From: Candidatus Sulfopaludibacter sp. SbA3
Lineage (GTDB): Bacteria; Acidobacteriota; Terriglobia; Bryobacterales; Bryobacteraceae
Reading direction: 5' to 3'
Assembly (NCBI GenBank): GCA_945900935.1
Contig: CAMDKT010000017.1
Coordinates: forward strand, 1-23,885
Length of the DNA stretch: 23,885 bases
Positions within the stretch are counted from its first letter, which is position 1. Each line of letters begins with the position of its first letter. The position numbers and the translations under genes are program-made. Of the stretch, positions 7,022-16,461 are shown piece by piece. The notes under the pieces were generated by a model, which was given only the letters and a program-made list of their open reading frames with translations, did not search any database and was not told where the DNA came from.

Positions 7022-8291
7022 GCCGCCGCACGGTCTCCGGACTGGCGGCGGCAAGATCCTTCGACTCGCCGATATCGTCCTTCAAATTGAAGAGCATCGT
7101 CTTCCCCTTGGATTTGATGAGTTTCCAATCGCCGGCGCGAATCGCCTGAGAGAAGCCGCCTTCGTGAAACTCCCAGTAGAGATAGTCGTGCGCTTTGGCG
7201 GGTTGACCGAGAAGCGCGGGATACATGCTGATGCCGTCGATCCCGCTTGGAGCTGAAACGCCGATGGCTTCGGCGAGTGTCGGCATCATGTCCCAAAAAG
7301 CGAAGGGATGATTGTTAACGCGGCCGGCGGGGACTTTCCCCGGCCAGCGGGCGAGGAATGGCACGCGGATGCCGCCGTCGGTTAAGTCTCGCTTAGTTCC
7401 GCGAAGCGGGCCGCTGGAGTGAAAAAAGGCGGGATCGTGCCCACCCTCTTTGTGCGGCCCGTTGTCACTGGAAAAAAGCACAAGAGTGTTTTCTTCGAGA
7501 CCTAACCCCTTTAACTTCTCAAAAATACGCCCAATATCACGGTCCAGGCGCGTCACGGTCGCCGCGAATTTGCGTTCGAGCTTGGGCCATGGCTTGCCCG
7601 AATACGGCGCGTCTTCCGGAACTTCAATGCCGTCCCCGGTATCGCGGCCGAGTTCGTTGTTGGCATGAGGAATGATGCTGGCGAAGTAAAGCAGGAACGG
7701 CTTGTCTTTGTTCTTGTCGAGGAATTGCAGCGCGCGATCAAGAAATAGATCCGGGGCATAACCCTTCTTCGCGACGCCCCAATTACCGCGGACGAGTTCT
7801 TCGTGATCGCCATCGAGGAGATGTTCCGGATAGTACGTATGCGCGTGCAGTTGCGTGAAGAATCCGTACCATTCATCCCAGCCTTTCTTCGTGGGATAGC
7901 CTGCGTAGCCCAAGCCGCCAATCCCCCACTTTCCGATGATCCCCGTTGTATACCCGGCCTTCTTGAACATCTCAGAAATGGTAAAATCTTCCGCGCGAAG
8001 CAGTTCTTCATTTCGACGGTTGCCGCGAATACGGGCATGGCCGGTGTGGAAGCCGGTCATCAACGCGCAGCGGGACGGCGCGCAAACAGTACAGCCCGCA
8101 TAGGCGTCAGTGAAGCGCGTGCCCTCAGCCGCCATGCGATCCAGATGGGGCGTCTGGATTTCCTTTTGCCCGTAACAGCCCACGTCGCCGTAGCCAAGAT
8201 CATCGGCGAGGATGAAAACCACATTCGGCGCGCGGCGCTGCGCGAGCAGCGGGGCGGCCATGGTTGAAAGAAACGCGCGTCTACTGACCAT
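6966..8291 (-). CDS. Exported type I (formylglycine-dependent) sulfatase
   Basis: A 441-residue member of the alkaline-phosphatase-superfamily sulfatases. The formylglycine motif C-A-P-S-R is at residues 70-74, followed by CALMTG. The first metal-binding Asp pair is D30-D31 in ILADDLGYGD, and the later SSDNGPHKEGG and GTKRDLTDGGIRVPF segments are also typical. The N-terminus VSRRAFLSTMAAPLLAQ is a short Tat-type signal, so the enzyme probably acts in the periplasm or outside on sulfated glycans or sulfate esters. It needs a formylglycine-generating enzyme, not present here. It is divergent from the SSS symporter across 24 bp and its 3' end is duplicated at 5565-5633. The substrate is unknown; the neighbours suggest a sugar or sugar acid. 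Confidence 0.93.
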   Translation of the reverse strand: MVSRRAFLSTMAAPLLAQRRAPNVVFILADDLGYGDVGCYGQKEIQTPHLDRMAAEGTRFTDAYAGCTVCAPSRCALMTGFHTGHARIRGNRRNEELLRAEDFTISEMFKKAGYTTGIIGKWGIGGLGYAGYPTKKGWDEWYGFFTQLHAHTYYPEHLLDGDHEELVRGNWGVAKKGYAPDLFLDRALQFLDKNKDKPFLLYFASIIPHANNELGRDTGDGIEVPEDAPYSGKPWPKLERKFAATVTRLDRDIGRIFEKLKGLGLEENTLVLFSSDNGPHKEGGHDPAFFHSSGPLRGTKRDLTDGGIRVPFLARWPGKVPAGRVNNHPFAFWDMMPTLAEAIGVSAPSGIDGISMYPALLGQPAKAHDYLYWEFHEGGFSQAIRAGDWKLIKSKGKTMLFNLKDDIGESKDLAAASPETVRRLSGLMANARTDSPDFPVG

Positions 8292-8296
8292 GATGG

Positions 8297-8310
8297 CTAA
8301 TGTACACTAG
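8297..8310. promoter_or_regulatory. Near-palindrome in the sulfatase/symporter divergent gap
   Basis: CTAATGTACACTAG is palindromic at 12 of 14 positions and fills most of the 24-bp gap between two divergent start codons. It could be an operator, or overlapping -10 boxes for two opposed promoters (TACACT or TAATGT on plus, TACATT on minus). No convincing -35 boxes were found inside the flanking coding regions. Confidence 0.35.
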
Positions 8311-8315
8311 CTTCC

Positions 8316-9881
8316 ATGCTCGATACGAGTATCCTCGCCGTCTACTTCATTCTGGTCTTCGCGATTGGCTTTTATTACTCGCGCCGCGAACGCACCTCTT
8401 CGAACTATTTTCTCGCTGGGCGTGATGTTGGCTGGTTCGCCGTCGGCACTTCGCTTTTCGCGACGAACATCAGCAGTGAGCACTTCATCGGCCTCGCGGG
8501 TTCGGGCGCGTCCACGGGGCTTGCCGTCGGCTGTTACGAATGGTCGGCCAGTTTTTGCTTGCTGCTGCTGGGCTGGCTGTTCGTCCCCTATTACTTGAAG
8601 AGCGGTGTCTTCACGATGCCGGAATTTCTGGAGAAACGGTTCTCCCCGGCGTGCCGTTGGTATCTGACCGGCATCTCCATCGTGGCCTACATTTTCACGA
8701 AAATCAGCGTCTCGTTGTTCGCCGGCGGCATTCTGATTCGCGAGATTGTCGGCTGGGACTACATGACTTCGGCGATTCTCCTGGTCGTCGCAACCGGAAT
8801 CTATACGGTCACCGGCGGCTTGGCCGCGGTCATTTACACCGACGTATTTCAGGCCATTTTGCTGATCGCGGGCGCGGTGGTCATTACCGTGATCGGGCTC
8901 GATCAAGCCGGCGGCTTCGAAGGCCTGCGAGCCACCCTTCCGCCAGACTTTTTCCATATGATCAAGCCAGCCAGCGACGGCGTTTATCCTTGGCCGGGAA
9001 CAATCTTCGGCACACTGATTCTCGGCACATGGTACTGGTGTACGGACCAGGTTATCGTTCAAAAAACGCTCGCGGCGGCGAACGTCTCCCAGGCGCGCAA
9101 GGGCGCATTCTTCTGCGCCGCGCTGAAGATCCTGCCGGTCTTCATTCTGATCCTCCCCGGCCTGATCGCGAAGTCGATCTATCCTGCCGAAGTCACCGGC
9201 GACAATGCGTATCCGCTGCTCGTCATGCGCCTCATGCCGCCCGGTTTGAAGGGTCTCATGGTCGCCGCCTTGCTGGCCGCGTTGATGTCGTCATTGAGTT
9301 CCGTTTTCAATTCCTGCTCAACGCTCATCACGATGGATGTGTATAAAAAACTGCGCCCGCAGGCATCCGAACGCCAACTGGTGAACGTCGGGCGGTGGTC
9401 GACGATTGGCATCGTTGTCATCAGCATTTTTTGGATTCCGTTTATCAAAAATCTAAACACCGAGGTGTATCAGTATTTGCAAAGCGTCCAAGCGTACATT
9501 GGCGCGCCGATTACGGCCACGTTCGTAACGGGCATTCTCTGGCGCGGCGCGACCGCCCGGGCCGCCATTGTCACATTGATCACCGGCGGCTGCATTGGCG
9601 CGGCGCGGTTCATCATGGACGTGTTGCGCAACGCGTTCAAGATGGATCTTGGCGTGCTCAATCCGGTTGTCGATTTCAGCTTCCTGAACTTCAGCGTGAT
9701 CGTTTTCTTCTTCTGCATCCTGCTGATGGTGGGCGTTTCCAAGATCACCACCGCGGAGGCGCAGGAGAAGATCGAAGGGCTGACGCTTTCCTGGGGCCAC
9801 GCATTGGGGTCCCGGTCAGAGGTGATATTGTCCTCTGTCCTGGCGATTTGCGTCGCGGGTCTCTGGTTCCATTTCCGATAA
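8316..9881 (+). CDS. Sodium/solute symporter, SSS (SGLT-like) family
   Basis: A 521-residue integral membrane protein with about 13-14 hydrophobic segments spread through its length. The start reads LAVYFILVFAIGFYYSRRER, then SNYFLAGRDVGWFAVG, the hallmark N-terminal loop of SGLT-like carriers, with TNISSEHFIGLAGSGA and VTGGLAAVIYTDVFQ further on. SSS proteins couple Na+ to uptake of sugars, sugar acids or other small solutes. The length fits the family. Its place beside a sulfatase, a galactonate-dehydratase-like enzyme and a KDPG-type aldolase suggests a sugar or sugar-acid substrate, an inference only. The dehydratase gene begins 23 bp downstream, so they probably share a transcript. Confidence 0.93.
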   Translation: MLDTSILAVYFILVFAIGFYYSRRERTSSNYFLAGRDVGWFAVGTSLFATNISSEHFIGLAGSGASTGLAVGCYEWSASFCLLLLGWLFVPYYLKSGVFTMPEFLEKRFSPACRWYLTGISIVAYIFTKISVSLFAGGILIREIVGWDYMTSAILLVVATGIYTVTGGLAAVIYTDVFQAILLIAGAVVITVIGLDQAGGFEGLRATLPPDFFHMIKPASDGVYPWPGTIFGTLILGTWYWCTDQVIVQKTLAAANVSQARKGAFFCAALKILPVFILILPGLIAKSIYPAEVTGDNAYPLLVMRLMPPGLKGLMVAALLAALMSSLSSVFNSCSTLITMDVYKKLRPQASERQLVNVGRWSTIGIVVISIFWIPFIKNLNTEVYQYLQSVQAYIGAPITATFVTGILWRGATARAAIVTLITGGCIGAARFIMDVLRNAFKMDLGVLNPVVDFSFLNFSVIVFFFCILLMVGVSKITTAEAQEKIEGLTLSWGHALGSRSEVILSSVLAICVAGLWFHFR

Positions 9882-9890
9882 TTTCGATAT

Positions 9891-9904
9891 ACTGGCAAAC
9901 CAGT
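9891..9904 (+). promoter_or_regulatory. Small hairpin directly before the dehydratase start
   Basis: ACTGG-CAAA-CCAGT is a perfect 5-bp stem with a 4-nt loop ending at the base before the ATG, where a Shine-Dalgarno sequence would normally be. It could hinder initiation or be chance. A TATACT box (9888-9893) overlaps its left arm. Confidence 0.25.
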
Positions 9905-11146
9905 ATGAGCAATTTCTCACGCCGCAACTGGATCGCCGGGGCCGCCGCCGCCGGCACGGGGCTATTTCAAGTCGAAGAGGCCCACGCCGCGCAAATCAAC
10001 CGCAACGCGCCGATCTCGCCCAAGGACAAAATCAAGATCACCAGGCTCGAAACGATCCTGGTAAAACCTCGCTGGCTGTTCTTGAAAATCCACACCGACG
10101 CCGGCATCGTCGGGCTCGGCGAGCCGGTCACCGAGGGCCGCGCCCTTACTTGCGCGATGGCTATCAAGGAAGTGGAGCCATACCTGATCGGCAAGGATCC
10201 ACGCGCCGTTGTGCATCACTGGCAGGCGATTTACCGCCATGCTTTTTATCGCGGCGGCCCGATTCTCACCAGTGCGTTGAGCGGCATCGACCAGGCGTTG
10301 TGGGACATCAAGGGCAAGGCCTTCGGTGTGCCGATTTATGAATTATTCGGCGGTCCAACGCGCAACAAAATTCGCGTCTATGCGCACGCGCAGCGCACCG
10401 GTTCGATGGAGCAGGGCCTGCGCGATGCCATGGCCAAGGGCTTCACCGCCTTCAAGACCGGGCCCGCCAAGCGCCGGCCGGCTCGCTATGTGGAAACGCC
10501 GTCTGAAGTGAAATACGCGGCGGAGCGGTTTGCCGAGATGAGGCGAATTGTCGGTGACAATGTTGACATCGGCATCGATTTCCACGGCGCCATCAGCCCG
10601 GCCCACGCGAAGATGCTCATCAAGGCGCTGGAGCCCTACAACCCGATGTTTATTGAGGAGCCGTGCCAGGCGCAGAATCACGACGTGATGGCGGAGATCG
10701 CCCGCGGCACGCATCTGCCCATCGCCACCGGTGAGCGCGTGTACACCAAATGGGGCTTCCGCGAAGTGCTGGAAAAGAGGGCGGCGACGATCTTGCAGCC
10801 GGACTTGTGTCACGCCGGCGGCATCACCGAAGTGCGGCTGATCGCGGGCATGGCCGAGGCGTATTACGCGACGATTGCGCCGCACAATCCGCTCGGACCC
10901 ATCTCGCTCGCGGCGGGCATGCAAATGGCCGCATCGATACCGAACTTCCTGATTCAGGAGCAGGTGTCGCTGGGCGAAGGTTATGTGAAGAAGCCATTCA
11001 CGGTGAAGGAAGGGTACTTGGATCTGCCCACGGGGCCGGGCCTTGGCGTGGAGTTGGACGACAATCTGATGGCCGACAAGATCGGGCATGATTGGCGCAA
11101 TCAGGAATCGTATGACGACGAGGACGGCAGCGTGGTGGACTGGTAG
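9905..11146 (+). CDS. dgoD: Galactonate dehydratase-like enolase-superfamily enzyme with Tat signal
   Basis: A 413-residue protein. After residue ~43 it aligns by eye with DgoD (D-galactonate to 2-dehydro-3-deoxy-D-galactonate): KITRLET, PRWLFLKI, GEPVTEGRA, FYRGGPIL, GIDQALWDIKGKAFGVP. Metal ligands Asp225 (in IDFHG), Glu251 (FIEEP) and Glu277 (GER) and catalytic His227 and His327 (APHNPLGP) are all present. Unlike the cytosolic E. coli enzyme it begins with SRRNWIAGAAAAG...EEAHAAQ, a classical Tat signal with an AxA-type cleavage site, so it is probably exported. The open frame runs far upstream, but only antiparallel in phase with the symporter gene; the ATG at 9905 fits the signal peptide. 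The substrate may be another acid sugar. A compatible aldolase is encoded at 12896. Confidence 0.88.
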   Translation: MSNFSRRNWIAGAAAAGTGLFQVEEAHAAQINRNAPISPKDKIKITRLETILVKPRWLFLKIHTDAGIVGLGEPVTEGRALTCAMAIKEVEPYLIGKDPRAVVHHWQAIYRHAFYRGGPILTSALSGIDQALWDIKGKAFGVPIYELFGGPTRNKIRVYAHAQRTGSMEQGLRDAMAKGFTAFKTGPAKRRPARYVETPSEVKYAAERFAEMRRIVGDNVDIGIDFHGAISPAHAKMLIKALEPYNPMFIEEPCQAQNHDVMAEIARGTHLPIATGERVYTKWGFREVLEKRAATILQPDLCHAGGITEVRLIAGMAEAYYATIAPHNPLGPISLAAGMQMAASIPNFLIQEQVSLGEGYVKKPFTVKEGYLDLPTGPGLGVELDDNLMADKIGHDWRNQESYDDEDGSVVDW

Positions 11147-11151
11147 TTGAA

Positions 11152-11166
11152 CTAGACTAATTCTAG
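11152..11166 (+). promoter_or_regulatory. Inverted repeat immediately before the AAA ATPase start
   Basis: CTAGA and TCTAG flank CTAAT, giving a perfect 5-bp inverted repeat that ends at the base before the ATG. It fills most of the 20-bp gap after the dehydratase stop, and no Shine-Dalgarno sequence is visible there. It may be a protein-binding site controlling the ATPase/TOPRIM pair separately from the upstream genes, or chance. Confidence 0.28.
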
Positions 11167-12234
11167 ATGGCCCAACCCCTGCTTCCAGATTTTCTCATTG
11201 AGGGCTACCGCGGTCTGCGGCGGCTTGAGTTGAAGAAACTTGGCAATGTGAATTTGCTCGTTGGCGAGAACAGCGTCGGGAAGACGTCGGTTCTGGAGGC
11301 GGTGCGGCTGTATTCGTCGCAGGCGGCGATAGCCGATTTGGCGGATCTGCTCCGTGATCGGGAGGAGGCGTCAGATCCTGACAACTGGCGTAATTTCGAG
11401 TCGCTTTTCTTGAACCGTTCGGGAAGCGCGCCGATCCAGATCGGCCCCCGGGAGTCCTTGCTGCGAATCAGCATTCAGCAAACGGTTCAGGCAGTGAAGG
11501 ACGGCATCCTGTACTACAAGTTCGTTGACGGCGACACCGGCGAACTCGCGGCCCGCTTCCCGACACTGACCGTTGAGCAGGCGGGCCATCGGATTCGATA
11601 CGCCCCACAGGAAAGTGGACGCCCTGGAGGATTCCATTCCCAATACATTGACCTTCCAGAAAAACAGTCAAATCCTCCCTACACTTTTGTCGCGGCCAAA
11701 GGGCTCGACGACGCTGCATTCGCGAAGTTGTGGGACCGAATTGTTCTAACCGAGTATGAGGAGAAGTTAAACGAATCTCTTGCCCAGATCATCGCAAATA
11801 TCAAACGCGTATCCTTAGTCCAGAATGGCGGCGGCAGCCGGCGGGCAATGGCGAAATTGAGCAGTGCGGATCGCCCGGTTCCGCTGCGGACGCTCGGCGA
11901 CGGGATATTCAGGTATATCGGAATCGCGCTGGCGTTGGCCAATTCGAAAAACGGCTTTCTTCTTGTTGACGAATTCGAGAACGGACTCCATTACAAAACC
12001 CAGGAAGCGCTCTGGAAGTTCGTTATCCAAATGGCGCGCGAGCTCAATGTACAGGTCTTCGCCACCACCCACGACCGCGACTGTATCGGCGCTTTCGGAC
12101 GGGCCGCGGAAGAAGATCAAGATTCCTTTGGAGTCTTGACGAAGCTCGAACGAGTCGGGGAGGATGTCGTTGCCAAGCAACTATACGAAGACGATATCGT
12201 CGACGCTTCGCAGAATCTGGTGGAGATCCGATAG
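11167..12234 (+). CDS. OLD/RecF-like AAA ATPase, first gene of a putative defence pair
   Basis: A 355-residue single-domain ABC/SMC-like ATPase of the AAA_15/AAA_21 type. Walker A is GENSVGKTS (residues 33-41), the signature-like segment LRTLGDG is at 240-246, Walker B FLLVDEFENGLH at 264-275, and the H-loop ATTHDRD with His302. The region between (about 60-230) is the variable insertion expected to form a coiled or helical arm. Such ATPases are sensor or motor subunits in defence systems that pair with a TOPRIM effector (OLD, Gabija, PARIS). The next gene is TOPRIM-like and begins on the last base of this stop codon. The pair sits inside a carbohydrate gene run. A defence role is inferred from architecture. 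Confidence 0.87.
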   Translation: MAQPLLPDFLIEGYRGLRRLELKKLGNVNLLVGENSVGKTSVLEAVRLYSSQAAIADLADLLRDREEASDPDNWRNFESLFLNRSGSAPIQIGPRESLLRISIQQTVQAVKDGILYYKFVDGDTGELAARFPTLTVEQAGHRIRYAPQESGRPGGFHSQYIDLPEKQSNPPYTFVAAKGLDDAAFAKLWDRIVLTEYEEKLNESLAQIIANIKRVSLVQNGGGSRRAMAKLSSADRPVPLRTLGDGIFRYIGIALALANSKNGFLLVDEFENGLHYKTQEALWKFVIQMARELNVQVFATTHDRDCIGAFGRAAEEDQDSFGVLTKLERVGEDVVAKQLYEDDIVDASQNLVEIR

Positions 12235-12899
12235 TGAGCGTTCTTCTCCTCGTGGAAGGCCCGGCCGATTCCCACACGATAGCGAACTTGATCAAGCGGA
12301 GTGGTGTCGGGACCTATCGCCGGTTTGATGAAAACAACAAAGCGCCAGTGGACTTCGTGATCAAAGACATGGGAGGATATCCCCAGCTTCGAAAGTCACT
12401 CGCATCCGAGCTCCTGTCCACCGAATTCGGCAGCTACGGTCTCGTCGTCGATGCCGACTCCGACGTGGCCAAGCGATGGTTAAGCGTCACTGACCGTTTG
12501 CGCGAACTTCAGTCTCGTCTGGCTTTCACGCTGCAAGAAGTGCCGCGGGAACCAAATCCGTCCGGCACAATTCTCCGAACCGGCACGCCTCTTACAATCG
12601 GCATCTGGCTCTGGCCTGACAATATTGCGGCAGGTGACATGGAGTCGTTCGCAGGCAAGCTGGTCCCGCCGGATGACCTCCTGTGGCCGCACGCCGACGA
12701 GGCGATTCGAACGCTGCCAGAAACCCGCTTCCTTGAAACGCACCGCACCAAGGCTCACATCCACACTTGGCTCGCTTGGCAAGACCCACCAGGTCAGCAA
12801 CTCGGAGAGGCCATCCGAAGCTCGACGCTGCGTTCTGACACGCTCCTCGCCCAGACCCTCCTCGCCTGGCTAACTAAACTGAAAGAATCAACCCCATGA
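12234..12899 (+). CDS. TOPRIM-like DUF3226-family protein, partner of the AAA ATPase
   Basis: A 221-residue protein starting at GTG 12234, sharing one base with the ATPase stop (TAGTG). A TOPRIM-type acidic pattern is visible: Glu8 in LLLVEGPAD and Asp73/Asp75 in GLVVDADSD. Residues 122-139 (IGIWLWPDN...GDMESF) match what I recall of DUF3226 proteins, which resemble the OLD nuclease TOPRIM fold. This suggests a metal-dependent nuclease or an effector regulated by the ATPase, comparable to AriA-AriB of PARIS but with a different effector family. The last four bases overlap the start of the aldolase gene (ATGA), so translation is probably coupled. Family assignment is fair; activity is unproven. 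Confidence 0.75.
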   Translation: MSVLLLVEGPADSHTIANLIKRSGVGTYRRFDENNKAPVDFVIKDMGGYPQLRKSLASELLSTEFGSYGLVVDADSDVAKRWLSVTDRLRELQSRLAFTLQEVPREPNPSGTILRTGTPLTIGIWLWPDNIAAGDMESFAGKLVPPDDLLWPHADEAIRTLPETRFLETHRTKAHIHTWLAWQDPPGQQLGEAIRSSTLRSDTLLAQTLLAWLTKLKESTP

Positions 12900-13555
12900 C
12901 CAAATCCCAAATCCGCGCCGCTATCCTCGATATCGGCATCGTACCCATCATCCGCACCAACTCCGCTGATTCCGCCATCAAAGCCGTTGAAGCCGTCTAT
13001 CGCGGCGGCATTCGCTCCGCTGAAATCACGATGACCGTCCCGGGCGCAATCAAAGCTCTCGAAAAACTCGCCGACGCCCTCGGCGACAAAATGGTCCTCG
13101 GCGCTGGCACCGTTCTCGATCCGGAAACGGCCCGTGCCTGTATCCTCGCCGGAGCCCAGTTCCTCGTCACGCCCGCGCTGCGAATCACCACCATCGAAGT
13201 CGCCCATCGCTACTCGAAGATCATCTGCCCCGGCGCCCTCACCCCCACCGAAGTCCTCACTGCTTGGGAAGCCGGAGCCGATTTCGTCAAGATCTTCCCC
13301 TGCTCCAACATGGGCGGCGCGAAGTACATCAAGGCCCTGAAAGGCCCGTTCCCGCAAATCGAAATGATTCCCACCGGCGGCGTCAATCTGGATACCGTGG
13401 CTGATTTCCTCAAAGCAGGCTCAGCGGCGGTCGCTGTCGGCAGCGAACTCATCGACGCGCAGACCATCAAAGACGGCAAATACGAAGTCTTCGAGGAACG
13501 CTCTCGCCAGTTCCTGGCCGTTGTTTCGAAGGCTCGCGCGGAATTGTCGCAATAG
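12896..13555 (+). CDS. eda: KDPG/KDPGal-type aldolase, class I
   Basis: A 219-residue (beta/alpha)8 aldolase of the Eda/DgoA family, which splits 2-keto-3-deoxy-6-phospho-sugar acids into pyruvate and glyceraldehyde-3-phosphate. The catalytic Glu43 lies in SAEITMTVPGA and the Schiff-base Lys132 in DFVKIFPC; Arg20 in PIIR and the GAGTVLD and IPTGGV phosphate-loop segments are all present. Length is normal. With the DgoD-like enzyme upstream it would complete a DeLey-Doudoroff-type route; the kinase needed between them is not in this window. The start overlaps the DUF3226 stop by 4 nt, which is odd for a metabolic gene next to a defence pair. Confidence 0.93.
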   Translation: MTKSQIRAAILDIGIVPIIRTNSADSAIKAVEAVYRGGIRSAEITMTVPGAIKALEKLADALGDKMVLGAGTVLDPETARACILAGAQFLVTPALRITTIEVAHRYSKIICPGALTPTEVLTAWEAGADFVKIFPCSNMGGAKYIKALKGPFPQIEMIPTGGVNLDTVADFLKAGSAAVAVGSELIDAQTIKDGKYEVFEERSRQFLAVVSKARAELSQ

Positions 13556-13577
13556 GCGGTAAACTGGAGTTCCCCCT

Positions 13578-13748
13578 ATGGCTATCAGTCAAAATCTGCT
13601 GGAAATTCTCGTCTGCCCTCTTTGCAAGGCGTCGCTCGATCTGAAGTCCGACGGCAGCGGACTCAAATGCACGCAGTGCAAGCGGGTCTATCCGGTTCGC
13701 GACGACATCCCTGTGATGCTGGTCGACGAAGCCCGCGTTGAGGACTAG
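13578..13748 (+). CDS. Trm112/YcaR-family zinc-ribbon protein
   Basis: A 56-residue protein with GGAG (13566-13569) 8 bp before the ATG. It begins MAISQNLLEILVCPLC and has two CxxC pairs (Cys13/Cys16 and Cys31/Cys34) followed by RVYPVRDDIPVML and an acidic tail, the compact UPF0434/Trm112 pattern. Eukaryotic Trm112 activates methyltransferases; bacterial YcaR function is poorly known. In E. coli ycaR lies near msbA, lpxK and kdsB, and here the gene likewise leads into an envelope pair, 2 bp before the glycosyltransferase. Confidence 0.85.
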   Translation: MAISQNLLEILVCPLCKASLDLKSDGSGLKCTQCKRVYPVRDDIPVMLVDEARVED

Positions 13749-13750
13749 CT

Positions 13751-14640
13751 TTGCTCGAAAAACTGCCCAGCGGCGCGAAGGTACTCATCATACGCCTTCG
13801 CTCGCTGGGCGACTGCGTCCTCACCACGCCCGCAATTCATATCCTCAAACAGCACCGGCCTGACCTTCGCCTCGCCGTCATGGTGGAGGACCGCTTTGCC
13901 GCCATTTTCCGCGGCAATCCGGACATCAACGCCGTTCTCTCGCCCCACCCAGCCGCCGCCCTCGTTTGGAATCCAAAGCTCACCATTAACTTCCATGGCG
14001 GATCCCGCAGCATGTGGCTGACGCTCGCGTCAACGGCCCGCTACCGCGCCGGCTTCGGCCACTTCCGCAACCAGAACATCTACAATCTGCGCATCCCCCG
14101 CGCGCAGGAAATCCTGAACGAAGAACGCACCGTCCACACAGCCGAACACATGGCTTCCGCAATGTTTTGGCTCGGCGCTCAACGAATGGAAATTCCCCGC
14201 GCTCGGATCCACGTTCCCGTCGTCCGCGCGGATAGGCCGTACGCCGTCATTCATCCGCTCGCTTCCACGGAGAGCAAGTCCTGGCCAGCCCAACGATTTC
14301 TGGAAGTCGCGCGCTCGCTTCACCATCTGGAACCCGTCTTCGTGGGCGGCCCCGGCGATGACTTATCGCAATTCAGCGAATTCCGCACGCAGATTAACCA
14401 CTCACTGAAAGACACGCTCATCCTCATCCAATCGGCGAGCCTTTTCATCGGCAACGATAGCGGTCCCGCGCACATCGCCGCCGCGTTCAATATTCCGCTC
14501 GTCGTTCTCTTCGGCGAATCGGACCCCGTCATCTGGGCCCCGTGGCGCGCCCACGCCCAAACACTCGTCGCCAAAGGCGTCATGGACCGAATCGCCACCG
14601 CCGATGTACTCACCGCCATTGAAGCGCTGGGAGTCGCCGC

Positions 14641-14644
<4 letters not shown>
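13751..14644 (+). CDS. Glycosyltransferase family 9 (heptosyltransferase-like)
   Basis: A 297-residue GT-B enzyme. The N-terminal motif VLIIRLRSLGDCVLTTPAI and the C-terminal donor-site motif FIGNDSGPAHIAAAFNIPLV are characteristic of ADP-heptose:LPS heptosyltransferases (WaaC/WaaF/WaaQ types). A TTG start is used, supported by GAGG (13740-13743) 7 bp upstream and by the family N-terminus. It is somewhat shorter than the usual 320-350 residues. Likely role: adding a sugar, possibly heptose, to the lipid A core at the inner membrane face. Its stop overlaps the next start by 4 nt (ATGA), so it is tightly coupled to the lipid exporter. Confidence 0.9.

Positions 14645-16461
<1,817 letters not shown>

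Noticed and set aside
9395..9904. In-frame N-terminal extension of ~170 codons on the dehydratase
   Set aside because: It overlaps the symporter gene in another frame, its sequence is low-similarity shadow, and a Tat signal begins exactly at the ATG at 9905.
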